A stretch of DNA of 64,000 nucleotides from Brachyhypopomus gauderio (lineage: Eukaryota > Chordata > Actinopteri > Gymnotiformes > Hypopomidae): NCBI RefSeq assembly GCF_052324685.1, contig NW_027506909.1, forward strand, positions 420,848-484,847, read 5' to 3'. A program made the translations under genes and the position numbers. The notes under the pieces are model-generated. The model was not told the origin of the DNA, made no database searches, and saw only the letters and a list, made by a program, of their open reading frames with translations. Positions 34,921-47,102 of the stretch are shown here, piece by piece; the first letter of the stretch is position 1; each line of letters starts with the position of its first letter.

Positions 34921-37299
34921 CTTACTCCCAACTGCAGTGCACCTGGACTGATGCACTGCATTTTTTTTTATGTAACGCTGAGATGTTTGGCTTCAGTAAG
35001 CAGTCATCTCCCACCATGACCTCCACTACGTAGACGTGAAAATTGGCTGTAAGGCATTCCTTGAACTCGCTCTCTAGCCCAGCACAATAGTTGTTGTGTT
35101 TAGAAAGCATATTAGGTTCAGTCAGCTACCAGATATTTGCAAAAGAATGTCATTAATGGCATTCTTTACTCTTTTTCCAAGTTACTGTCAAAATGTCTTT
35201 TTTAAAGGAAAGAATCCAATAGCAACTGCACACGGTAAAATCACCTCACATCCTGACGCATCATGCTCTCACTCACCTTGACGTGAAACCTGGGGGGGGG
35301 GGGTGTTGAGTTGGGCCTCCCCTGACTCGTCAGCAGCCCCCCCCCCAACCCTATAGGAGAGCTGTGTTCCGGGGGTCTGCCCGCACGATGGCACGAGGCA
35401 TTGATTACCTCAAGGCGGAGGGATTTGAAAAGCCTGGCGGAAAAAGAGGAGGAGTAAGCTGTCCGCCTCGCAGCACTGCCTGTGTGCGTCTCCTGCAGAT
35501 AGCAGCAGCCTCAGCAGATTGTGCCACTGCTGCACAGGAAAACGTGAATTTACTCTCCCGGACAGCTGAGTGCTGGTAATTCAAGTTGCAGCCCTCCGAC
35601 AACGCCAGCCATGGGAAGGTGCTGCATTACATTACGCGACCTTTATCCTCATCCTTAAGAGCAATGTACACACAAGGTCAAGTATGAAATAAAAGCATTA
35701 AAAACATTATGTGCTTTCAACACATATACTGAACATCAGGTTTACACAAAAAATATATATATATAAATGGTATATATAAGGTGAACAACAGAAATTATAT
35801 TTTATAAGAGTTACTCTAGAATTTGTTTATGAATGTAAAGATTCTTATGGATTCCAATGTACGTCTACAGAAACAGTCAAAAGAACAGATTTTTGCTATT
35901 AGTAAAGTAATAGGAAACTGGACGATTTTTTAGCACTTTTGACCTTGACAAATTAACCATGACACAGTGGCAAACATTTTCAAAAAATGTTTTATAACAA
36001 AAAGTATGCATTTTTACAAGTTCTACCATGGAATGCTGCAGCACATAAAGGTCCACATACCAATTAAATAAACCAGATAATAGTTGTTAAGACAGGATAA
36101 CAATTAACTCGGTCTGTAAAGACTGTACAGAAATAACCATTTCAATAGTACATGTCATCGGTTTTAAAATAAATGAAGCAAATGTATTGTGCCCAGGATA
36201 TTTAGATATATTTCACATTACAATTGCTCAAACAGTTTGAAAATGGTTTGATTTCAGTCTTTATACATTATAAAGGTTTTTGTTATTAGACTCCACTGTG
36301 TGGACACTGGGAGGCAGTAAAGAGTTAAAGATCTCCTACTTCTTAGAGGGCCACTAGTCTCCAATCTTATTATAGCTCCAATTTTGTGAGCGCAGGGCCA
36401 CAAAATGAGTCACTCTCTCTAGTCTGAGCCTCCTTTTCGTAAGCAAATGGCTTATAAAAATAACAAAAGATTAACATTTTTTATTTAAAGAAACAGCACA
36501 TTATGACGTGCTTGGAGTTGACTGCATGCAAGATTTTAAATAGTTAAATCTACTCTACTCCATTTACTAAAACTGCATTTTCCTACATTGCTCCAAGTTA
36601 TTCATATGTTTTCATCATATCAGTCCATGATTTCATGGGGGAAATAAAGTGGTATGTGGTGAAGAAACTCTCTGGAGGAGTAGCTGCAGCATCTGGTCAG
36701 AGGGATTTACAGTTGTACAGCCTCACCATGCACAAGGCTCAGCGTGACTCGTTAAAGAGGGTGGCGATTATTACCGACGTCGGGGGCCGACAGTGTGGTT
36801 ACCTCATGTTACCAACTTTACTTTTAGCATGACATAATTCACACTCACGTACCTTCGAGCCCAGCATCCATTTCTGAGAAGAAAGAAGCGCTTGTGAAGC
36901 AATCTCTGGAGGCTGTGGTGGGGAAACAGAGAGAATGAGTCACCCGGAGCTGTGCAGGCATCTGCTGGAGGTCTCCGCTCGATGTCTGGTGGTGGTGCAA
37001 GCAGCTAAACACAGCCAGTCCAATACTGGGCTACTCAGAGCTCCTCCATAGGTTTATGTCCATTAGACATGGCTGCCCATTTGGGGAGGCAGAGTTCTCA
37101 TGCATTACAAGTCTGACATGCGGTAGACTTGCTGCTCCGTTTACGTTTTGATAATCTGATCATCTGTACCTGTAAACATCCACAAGGTAATGGCAAAGCC
37201 CATTGTCCCACTCTACTCTGTGGGTCTCGTCATGTGGGGTCCTTCTCGGTTTTTGTAGCTGATCAAGGACACAGTGGATGCAGGAGAGAGCAAACTATG

Positions 37300-37382
<83 letters not shown>

Positions 37383-38173
37383 TTGTTTCCACGTAAGAGA
37401 CCTCAGATGTTGCAATTTTTTCAGCGATGGAGTCAGTTTCTCCCTCCATAAAGTTGTGCAACTCTTATTTCAGTGCCACAACATAACCATATAAGCATGA
37501 AATATCACTGATGGCATACAGGCATACATCAGTCATAAATACACATGCAACAACAAATAAACCAGTAATACAGGAACAGACCTCAAACGTTATTGTCTAA
37601 CATGAGTTGAGCAACCATGCTGATTGAAGCCTTCCAAGTCTGAAGTGTGCACAGCACTTCCGAACACAAGGGGACAGTAAAGGCTTTTTACAACAACGCA
37701 CAGCTCCCCTGATGCCTACAGCGCTCTGCTGTTGAGCATTACTGTAAGATCCCGCCGCGTCCCCCGCGAGTTCTGGGCTAAAGAAGAGTTGCCACCCCAC
37801 CCCACCCCACCCCACCACCCTCCTCGAAAATTAGAAGCCACCAGGTGGGCTTGGCCAGGGAGGCATGAGATATTGTGAAAGCTTTGTGGATGAGTTGTGC
37901 ATACCTCCAGACAGCTGAGGGTGTTAATAAGCCTGGCTGTCTGTTGAATCATATGGAAAACAGCCACTGCGCCCATGAGCGAGGAGCTTTCATGAGTGAA
38001 CTCACAAAGGGCGCATCCAGACAGGTGCTCAGGAGCACACAGCAGAGTCGAGCGGTCATTCCAAAAGAGGAAGTGTGGGTGGTGATGTACCTTTAACTAA
38101 ATACTTCACTGCCCTGTTGTTTGCCTTAAGTAAACACATGAGGTTATTAATAAATTCTTCCTGCATTTTAGCC

Positions 38174-38240
<67 letters not shown>

Positions 38241-38400
38241 TGCGAGAGAGAGAAAGAGAAATTATAAAATTGTACGTTCACTGGTTAAGGTTAAGGTTTT
38301 ACTCACTGCTTCATTGTGTATGGTGTAAGCAGCTGATGAGTTAGAGAAACACATCAAGGCTTTAGTGCAGCTGGGAGGTTCCTAGCAGCTGGGAGCTATT
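28800..38400. other. non-coding intergenic region
   Basis: I find no coding exon, tRNA or other recognisable gene. Contents: (AC)n at 30692-30764; AT-palindromic TATA tracts at about 34027-34084; (AC)n at 34859-34920; a short direct repeat TTTAAAGAGACAGT at about 32930-32965; (CCCCA)n at about 37791-37818; and (TA)n at about 38179-38237. This is where the human order would predict H6PD, but no dehydrogenase-like exon is seen. Confidence 0.5.
37302..37377. repeat. (GT)n microsatellite
   Basis: About 76 bp of pure GT repeat. Confidence 0.95.
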
Positions 38401-39350
38401 TGACCACGTGACGTGAGGACGTTTCTCTCGTTGTAGCAGCCATAATAGCACCCGATACAAGTCCAATCTAAAAAAGGACATGAGCCGAGGGGGAAGGCGG
38501 ATAGTCATGGATTTGCACCGGAATACCGTTTGAAAGAAGCTACTATCACCGCCGTTCCGCTTATGTTTTACTCTCCTGCGTCGCCTCCGTAAATTGCAGG
38601 TAATTGTGCGTGTTTTTGCGGTGGTTTTGGTCGGGATATGTTGGTGTCACATACGCGGGTCACTCGAGCTGTTCGTGTTCAAACGTGAGACGCAAGGCGA
38701 CACTGTGTTGCGCGTTTGTCCGCCGCACCCAAGTGTAAATAATGAAGCCAAACGGACGGAACGATCACTTCCTGTGGAACATGTCGCCGTTTCTCCTCCA
38801 GCAGGGCAGCTGGTGTGATGGTCGTGAGGGATTATCTTCTCCTTGTTTGGTTCTACTACGTTTCTCAAATGAAACATTAAGATGTTCACGTCGCCTCTTC
38901 ACGTGAGGCAGGTAAGCGCGTGAAGACGCTCGTGCACCAACTCGTGTTGCACCTTGAACGGCGAGTGTTCGCCCTCCCGCCTGTCGGGAGTGAACGGGGT
39001 TCGTTCGTGTTCGGTACTGGACCGTGTTCCGTCGTAAGAGAGTGAAATGTCGTGTCCGTGATTACATAAAGCACAAGAGCGCGACGGTACCGGAGCTCTG
39101 AACGTGGCCGTAGTTCAAACGCTGCACGTTGGTGTTGGGGGGGCTGCGACAACGTTCCCCCCCTCGGCTCCCTGTGAAATATTCGGTATTAGTGAAGTTT
39201 TATCGGTCTTGTTCGTTTCCAACGAGCTTTTAGTGTACCGTCGGAACCTGCTGTCCTGTAATTTGGGCCCTAGCCGTCGGATCACGTGTAGACGGTTCGG
39301 TCAGGTAGCGAGATGTGGTCCGAACTTCGTGTTCTGTGGCCCAAATAAAA
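38400..39350 (+). promoter_or_regulatory. candidate SPSB1 promoter and non-coding first exon
   Basis: This stretch is CpG-rich compared with its flanks. It holds an overlapping E-box and CRE-like motif (CACGTGACGTGAGG at about 38405) and a CCAAT-like TCCAATCT at about 38461. A possible 5' UTR exon ends at 38599 with donor CAG|GTAATT. SPSB1 needs an upstream non-coding exon, because its coding exon begins after an acceptor at 47060. A second CpG-rich patch at 44240-44600 is an alternative promoter. No transcript evidence is available. Confidence 0.4.
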
Positions 39351-42300
39351 CAAGCGCTTCGGGCGTTTTTGTTCTCGACGTACGTTTTTTTTTTTGAACA
39401 CCCAAAAGCAATAAATATTATACGAACCAGCTAAAAACGTTTTGTATAAAGTGAATGCGAGAAAATGAAACTAGAAACCAAACATGTTGAACCATAGTAA
39501 TACAAAACATGTACAAAGACCTTTCAGTACTTCACCGATGTGTGTCCTATAATGCTATTATATGTGAAGTGAGAAGTTTAGTTGATGTTTCAAATGAAAT
39601 GCTTTTTTACAGTCTACTTTAATTAGAAAACGGTCGTAATAGTAATGTGTTCATGTGCAGTAACCTAGGGGAGTTTGGTAGGTAAACCAACCGAACACCT
39701 GCTGTTGGATTAGTGGTGAAGATTTGTTTGCGTCAATAACTGCCAGGTCCTCATTACGTGTTCTTAGATAAACAAGACAAGAGTTTGACACTCACTGTTA
39801 TTTATTGTTTCTCGTGACCGATGACGCAGGTATGTTTGAAACTGTGCCATGAGCAGGCCAGGGATTACTTCAGGTATAGTTTAGGAGATAATTCAAGTTG
39901 TAGCTTTTGCCTATATGTTTACAGACCATACTCTAACTCCTTTTAAAAATTGAATTGGTGCTGGCCATTCAATCAGCCCTTGAGCTGTGTTCCATATTCA
40001 GAGACGTAAACAATAAATGTATGTCTGCTCTGAAGTGGGGGGATGTTTCGACCTCCACCTGAACAAAGCGAGCTTGACTAGCAGGTAGCCACTGGTATCA
40101 CCAAGAGGAAATTCATAGTAATCAGACTACCAATTAATGTGGACCTGCATATCTGCTATCATAAATTCTCTTTTGTTCTAATTTGGAAGGAAACCATTAA
40201 AAACGGTGATTCCTTCTCTGACCTTCAGTGTGAATCAAATTCTCTGAAACTGATCCGTTTTGGACAGTCGTTTTTATCTACATTTCAGGGGCTAAAGGAA
40301 TACGCAGGGTTTCTACATAGCTTGCATTCTTAGTCTTATGAGTATTCTGACTAAAGACTGCTCAATAATGAGGGGGAGCCTCGTCTGTAATCTCTAGCAA
40401 ATCCTGTCCTGGTGATTTGGGTCAGCAGTGTGTGAAGTAGTTCACTTGTGTGCTGCCTTCAGCTTTCTAAGAGGTGATTGCTGGGATCAGAAACCAGGCA
40501 AGTACAATGCCCAGGGTGGCTTAAAGGGTACAATACAAAAGAGCTTTTAGTGAACCACATACACAGGCACTGAATATATCCAATGACTGACCTTAAAATA
40601 TATTCATGCAGAACATCTGTAGTGTTTTGGTTTAGAGTGACATTATTCAATATGGGAACTGTTTTTACACCATAATACACTAGTTCATAGATCATTAATG
40701 GATTAGTTTGATTACAGTCCCAGTTAAGCACAAATCATCTTTGTTCATAAACACAATTGCATGCCTCTTGTCAGATTTTTGCCACAGATGCTTTCGGGTC
40801 CCTTTTTTATGCTTTGAATTGGTATTGGATTTTTGATTATTGGCTTATGGTTTTTGATGCAATTCACAAGTCGGACATGTTTGGGTACTTCAGAGCTAGC
40901 TGACTGATTTAGGCACACACAGTCCACACATGAAGCTCAGGGCCCAAATATGCAAAGCCACATGGTGTTCATGTGCAAAATCCATGGCGATCTCCTACAA
41001 AGCCATGACTTGAGAGGCCAAAGTAAATATTACAATTGATTGTTACTTTTTGACAGTTTGCAACTGTGCAGCTCTTCACCAGTGACTGTGTGTAGGAGAC
41101 CAGACCTAGATTATCCTCGAGTACTTCAGTTTACCGTTTTCTTTCTTGTCTCTCATCAGGATTTTTAGAATGATGCAAGTTGTTCATATTTAACTTTCAG
41201 ATGATGTGGTACAACTCCTTCAGTGTGGATTTTTGACTTGCCTGTCACTAAGAGGTTTTGGAACCGAGACCCAGAAAGGGAAAAGAACAGCTTTAGCCCC
41301 TCAAATCTTTTTGGTACATCACACTTGACAACAGAGATATGCCAAAATGTTTAACATTTTTAGTGGTGCTATTTCTGATGTTTGTAGTGCAATAACTTCT
41401 AATTACAGTTTGCCTGGCTTCAAAGGGTTGCAAAGGCTCCTTTTTGATTATTCCCTGACCTTTCAAACTAAACGTTTTCCATTACATATATTATATTAAA
41501 ATGTAAATGTTAAGCATTACAACACATCCTGAAGCTCTTGCCAAAAGATTATCTGGCTAAAGAATGTCATCACATTTTGGAAAAGTCATATGGAGTGGTT
41601 GTGGTGGGTGTCTGTTTTTTCTTCTTCTTTTTGCTACAGTGTGATGGTGGGTGTAGCAACACTTATTAGCAAGCTGCCTTATGGTGACCGTGTTGTTTTG
41701 CATGCCTGCATATTGCAGTGATGTGTAATGGGGCTAAACTGGTTAAAACTCATTAAGCACATTTCTGGGACTCTTGGTTTTCACAGAAGTTTAACGAATT
41801 ATCTTTTTTGCTGAGCTCATTTGGGGTAAAATGTATCTTCATGTACCTATCCATGAGACTTTGGGGTCGGCACACATTTTAATGGGTGTTAATCCCCCCC
41901 CCCCCCCCCCCCCCCCCACTGCTTATGCACTGGATTTATGTGTCAATGTTTTTGCTAATTGGATTCTTTATAGGACAAATCTTCAGCTCAAAGTAATGTA
42001 CATGTTACATAATCTCCTCCTGCCAGTCAGCAGGTCGTCATTTGGAATAGGGCTACCATTCTGTTGTGGATTTTATTATCTGGGTTATGCTTGGGGCAAA
42101 AGCAACCAATGTGTAGTATCTTTTTAATTAATGTATTTTTTTAATGATGACTCATCCAATGGGGAGGGGTGTCTGTACCATGGGCCTAGCCTGCAAGCCA
42201 AACGGCTTGAAGAATGTTGCAGCATTTTTAGCCAATCTTGCTGCCCATGCAGACGTCATAACATGCGTGTTTTCTTAATCACCGTTCCCTACGTGATGGT

Positions 42301-43216
42301 GGAAGGCTTGTGAGCACATGCTGTACGTCTTTGTTGTGGGTGTTCAGTTCAAGGTCAAGTTAAACACTAAGCAGGCTTTACCTTTTCCCTATCCATTCGT
42401 TAATCAGTGTGCGTCCTGCAGTAATCACTTTAGCAAATGAAAGTTTAGAGCCCCGTCCTGCTCCTCTACCAAAGTGAGTGCTTTGGTTCAAGCGCTCTCC
42501 TCTATATAAGCAGGCATGGGGAGATGCCATGTTACCTGTTTGCTGGGTTTTGTGGATGTGCTTAGCATACAGGGACTTGTCATAAAGATGTGCATGTAAA
42601 AAGATCCATTAAAAGTTTGAGCTTTGGGTTTGTGTATGTGAAACGGCAGCTGCTGGTTGCATCTCTCTTTTGGGGCTCTGGTGTACGTCTGGCTTGGCTT
42701 GGCTTGTTTCTGCGAGAGTTTCCAGATTCAGAGTGTGAGCCGGAGTCTTGATTCGGTTCTGCTCATCAAATGTCTGACGTCAGCTGTCTCCCTGTGTATT
42801 TAAGCATTTTCTTGGATGATATACTCTATGTAATATGGTTAATATCACGTTTCCAACTGCGACCCAATCTTGAAGCAGCAGTGAGTGTCGATGGCGTTAC
42901 AGAGAATTAGATGGCTCTTGTACAGGGCTATTGTAGGACTTGGTTTCTTTAGAGTGGCTGGAAGTGGTAGGCAAAGTAAAAATTAAAAAAAAAAGAAAAA
43001 AAAACCCGGCAATAAACAAACGTCAATAACTATGTATACATGCAGATTAGCAGCTCTGGCTTTCTCCTCATCCAAATTATCTAAATTGGGGCCGCAGTAA
43101 CCTAGTGTAAAACGGCTTTAAGAATCTTTTAACAATGTTGTATAATTTTCATTGCGTGCGCTATCATGAATATCAGCTTTTGTGAAGCTGATGTCACACT
43201 GAGTCATGACGTAGAG
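39351..43216. other. non-coding; probable SPSB1 intron 1
   Basis: No exon is recognised. The stretch is mostly AT-rich with a 24-base C run at 41894-41917. If the SPSB1 first exon lies at 38.5 kb, this is intron. Confidence 0.45.
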
Positions 43217-43528
43217 CAGGTATCACCAAATGGCGGACCGCGGTCCTGATCCGGACCCGAACGCCGTCCTGTCCGGACCCAATCACATTCCTGATTAACT
43301 GGATACGGACCCAAATGCCAAAGAAAATTTAACGGGAGACTATATTTTAAACCGGAGAATTTATTTTCAGACGAGTGTTACGTTCACCACCCATTTGAGT
43401 GTTACGTTCGCCCCCCCCCCCCCCCCCCTCCCGGCTCAACAACTTTCGTTCGCCACCGCGGACCCGGACCTAAGGTCTGAGCTATCTGCCAAAAATGGAC
43501 CGCGGAAAGATTTAATTGATTACCCCTG
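43217..43528 (-). mobile_element. hAT-type miniature element, 312 bp
   Basis: The element is flanked by perfect 8-bp duplications ACGTAGAG at 43209-43216 and 43529-43536, the hAT hallmark. Its ends read CAGGTATCACC and GATTACCCCTG, which are inverted and of the CAGGGGT type. Beyond the ends, GGCGGACCGCGGTCC and CCGGACCCGAACGC match the right end of the element at 55063-56062 in inverse orientation, so the two belong to one family. It contains an 18-base C run at 43411-43428. It has no transposase and is non-autonomous. Confidence 0.9.
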
Positions 43529-43607
43529 ACGTAGAGGGTACGCATGTATTGGAGCCCATTCCCCCTGTTTTATGGCACCTGTTAATCTCTCTCTCTCCTA
43601 CCTCCAA

Positions 43608-43655
43608 CCCCCCCCCCCCCCCCCCCCCCCTTACCTCCAACCCCCCCCCCCCCCC
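43608..43655. repeat. two poly-C runs (23 and 15 bases)
   Basis: C runs at 43608-43630 and 43641-43655 are separated by TTACCTCCAA. The same CTCCAA precedes each run, suggesting a small tandem duplication. Confidence 0.9.
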
Positions 43656-43659
43656 TCCT

Positions 43660-45246
43660 TTGGCATATGCTGTGAAGTTCGTGACCTAACTGAAAATTCT
43701 CTCTTCTATGAATGGCCCTTAGTTTGGGCACTGCTGATTGAACCCTCCTCCCTTACAATGTTAATGCTGTATAGAAGCACACAAATCAATGTGGAGTGTC
43801 TTTTAACAGTAAAACATGATGGTATCGATTACCATATGCTGGATGACCCCTTTCATTTTAATGTATTCTCGTCTCCAGTCTCTGCTAATGCACAGATGTA
43901 AAAAGGCGAAGTGCCTTACCTGTTTCTAAAATACGCGGCTATACTATACGAGTTAGGACGCGTTTACTTCCTTTCCAGAATATTTCTTTCACCTAAAACT
44001 GTTGATGCTTCTGCAGTCTTTAACTAGTCGTGCTCTTCTGGGCGTGTCTGCGATTATGATAAAATGTTTTAATTACGTAAGGGTAAGTGTTTTAAAATAA
44101 ATGTGCTTACAACACTGTGGTGATTTAACGCACTTATCTACTATTATGCTATGCATTCCTAAATGTTTTAAGACATTTTAGGAACGCATAATTTCTGACA
44201 TTAATCACAGGGAAATGTCTAGAGACTTTAAAACACGATATGAGGTGAATCGACAAACACGCACAGCTGTGTGTCTCGTCAGGAAACGAGTCCCGCCGCT
44301 GCTTTTTTAGGCTTATTAACTCCGGGCGAAGATGCTTCCGCTGTTTACCCTTCCGCCGAGCGGGCCGCTTCACGACGTGGAGTCGTGTCGCACCGTTGTG
44401 CGTGAGTGTCGGTTATTCGTGCAGTCCCACAGGGGTTCGACAGAACAGGGCTTGGTAACGGCTGCACCTGTTCTTTAGCAGCCCGTCCACCCACGGACTC
44501 CGAGAGCCGTTGGACTCGTCGAGTGAGCGGAGCACTAGTTTCTCACGGGTGCCGTGAAGGCAGCTGTCAGAAACGCGGAGCTGGTCTTAGTATAATGACA
44601 TGTGACCTTTATTGCGTTATTGCTTTAATGTGGGGTGAGCCCAAGTTCAGTTCAGGTTCAGCTGAGGGACTCCACTCCTTCAAAAGGCATTCTGATTTTT
44701 CTTTAGCAGTTTCTTGCCACTGTTCAGGCATGCTTAGTTTCAGGGGGCTGGTCCATGCAAGGAACAGGTTCACATTTAGAAAAGCAGTGCTTAATCTAAC
44801 TGTGCCAAAGGTTGGGTAATGTTTGATTAATCATCTTCAAGGATTTTAATGATTTAAATTGAGCAGCTAAGTGTTCTTTTGAACGCTATTGAGAAAATGA
44901 ACGGGCTTGCCAGACAGGAATGTTCAACACCTGCTAGAGGATGGTGTTGTCAAATTTTGGTCTAGCTTAATTTCTAGACCTCATGAGACACAATTTTCAG
45001 TGCCACTTAAAATCAGTCTAAAGAAACTGTGGAGTAAGTCCAGCTGGTTGCAGACATGAGGGATGAGGCCAAGACGTATCTCAACCGTAACGATGACTAT
45101 AGGTTTCCCTGCATGAAAAGCAGTTCGTCAAACACCATCACAGTCGAATAGGTAACTAACTCCAGTACAGTAGGTGCATAATATTTTATTGAATGACATT
45201 CTAGTATGAATTCATTCTCTGTACTGGAGCGGAAGTATGGTTGGGA
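43660..45246. other. non-coding, contains a CpG-rich patch
   Basis: No gene is recognised. The segment 44240-44600 is rich in CpG (for example GAGCGGGCCGCTTCACGACG) and may be an alternative SPSB1 promoter or enhancer. Confidence 0.4.
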
Positions 45247-45746
45247 NNNNNNNNNNNNNNNNNNNNNNNNNNNNNNNNNNNNNNNNNNNNNNNNNNNNNN
45301 NNNNNNNNNNNNNNNNNNNNNNNNNNNNNNNNNNNNNNNNNNNNNNNNNNNNNNNNNNNNNNNNNNNNNNNNNNNNNNNNNNNNNNNNNNNNNNNNNNNN
45401 NNNNNNNNNNNNNNNNNNNNNNNNNNNNNNNNNNNNNNNNNNNNNNNNNNNNNNNNNNNNNNNNNNNNNNNNNNNNNNNNNNNNNNNNNNNNNNNNNNNN
45501 NNNNNNNNNNNNNNNNNNNNNNNNNNNNNNNNNNNNNNNNNNNNNNNNNNNNNNNNNNNNNNNNNNNNNNNNNNNNNNNNNNNNNNNNNNNNNNNNNNNN
45601 NNNNNNNNNNNNNNNNNNNNNNNNNNNNNNNNNNNNNNNNNNNNNNNNNNNNNNNNNNNNNNNNNNNNNNNNNNNNNNNNNNNNNNNNNNNNNNNNNNNN
45701 NNNNNNNNNNNNNNNNNNNNNNNNNNNNNNNNNNNNNNNNNNNNNN
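45247..45746. other. assembly gap (500 N)
   Basis: Exactly 500 unknown bases. The round number suggests a placeholder, so the true size may differ. Frames drawn through it are meaningless. Confidence 1.
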
Positions 45747-46154
45747 ACTTGGCCCTCTGGCACTGCAGTTTTCAGTGCTGTTTGCGAGCCAGTTTCCTCT
45801 TTGGCCCTGTTCTGTGGCCTTATATGGGACTTATGCATCATGTGATACATGCATGGCTTATCGCCCCGCACCACAGTGTGCACATCCAGCACACGCCCAC
45901 TGGGGGTGGGACCACTTAACAGTGCAGCCATGGCAGAGGAGAGGGGGGGATAATGGCTGGAGATTTCCCAGGCTGCACTGGGAAATGCTGGGTTTGGTTG
46001 TCTCCTGCTACCACTGACCCTGTTTGGTTGCCAGACAGAGTGGAGTTGCTTGTGGCTTTCTCCGAAACAACACAGCTGGCCATTATATTTTTAAAGCCAG
46101 ACGTTTTGTTATTGCCTTTCCTGTTATCTTCTAGCTAGACAAGCCTTAAAGAGG

Positions 46155-46156
<2 letters not shown>

Positions 46157-46250
<94 letters not shown>
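46157..46250. repeat. (CT)n microsatellite
   Basis: About 93 bp of uninterrupted CT repeat in probable SPSB1 intron 1. Confidence 0.95.
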
Positions 46251-46252
<2 letters not shown>

Positions 46253-47060
46253 ATTCTCATAGAGGCGTTGGTGAGATCTGGCAGATGTGGTAAGCTGTAG
46301 CTCTGAGCATGCAGCTGGATTATCCATGCTACAGTTGCTCTTTAGTTGTGTAAATGTACTCAAAGGTTTGAGGTTGGGGGGGTTTTATCTGGTTATCTGC
46401 ATCTGTGGGTTATCTGATCTCTTTTCTGAAGTGAATGAGGTCAGACACCCCCATCCTTTTCTTCTTTTTGGTCCCAAACGGTTCTTTGCAAATTGTAAAG
46501 TAAAAATATTCTCCTGGTTGGAACAGTCATTTTTTTTTTTATACTGTTAGTTTATTAATAGCTTTGTAATAGCTTTGCTATAGCATCCAGCATGCTGCCG
46601 CTAAACCCCACTGACTCCTCAAGCAGTTTTTGTTTGTTCCAAACCTGCAAACTCTGTAGGAAGGTTAACACAATGCCACTGACACAGTTATGAAATCCCA
46701 ATGGTTACATAATGTCTGCCTGACACACATGGCAATATGTCCTGTTGGAAAATTGACCTATTGCTGCCATATTTCGTTATTGTGCCTGTATGCGTTTTTG
46801 TTTTCAGTCCTGCTGCAAAATTGCATTAAAAGAATATCAGCCCCAGTTTGTTGCCACTGTGGCTCATATACTTTTTTTTTTCCTTTGTCTGTGATCTCCC
46901 AGGTGGGCCTGCCGTGACCTGCTTCCCTGGCACTTCCCAACCCTGGAACGGCAGGCCGAGCCTCCCGGTGGGCGGAGGGACTGAGGTGAAGCATCGGAAC
47001 CGCGGCCATTCTCATTGGCTGCTTCTTGCTACGTGTTGGGGGGGTTTTTTTTTTTTTTAG

Positions 47061-47102
47061 GCGGGAGGGGGAATCCGGGTGTTGTCCACAACTACCCAGA
47101 GC
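47061..47102 (+). promoter_or_regulatory. SPSB1 coding-exon acceptor and 5' UTR
   Basis: A T run ending in TTTAG at 47060 is a strong splice acceptor. The following 42 bases are 5' UTR up to the ATG at 47103. This supports a spliced upstream leader exon. Confidence 0.7.

Noticed and set aside
35617-35690. Possible further V-SINE tail
   Set aside because: Only a weak resemblance to the GCTTTTATCC...CTTACA tail, and no tRNA-like head was found.
44881-44935. Second p53-like site (GGGCTTGCC with a nearby GAATGTTC)
   Set aside because: The second half lacks the central C of the core CWWG and the fit is poor.
45206-46017. Frames of 200-260 codons around 45.2-46.0 kb
   Set aside because: They are created by reading through the 500-N gap.
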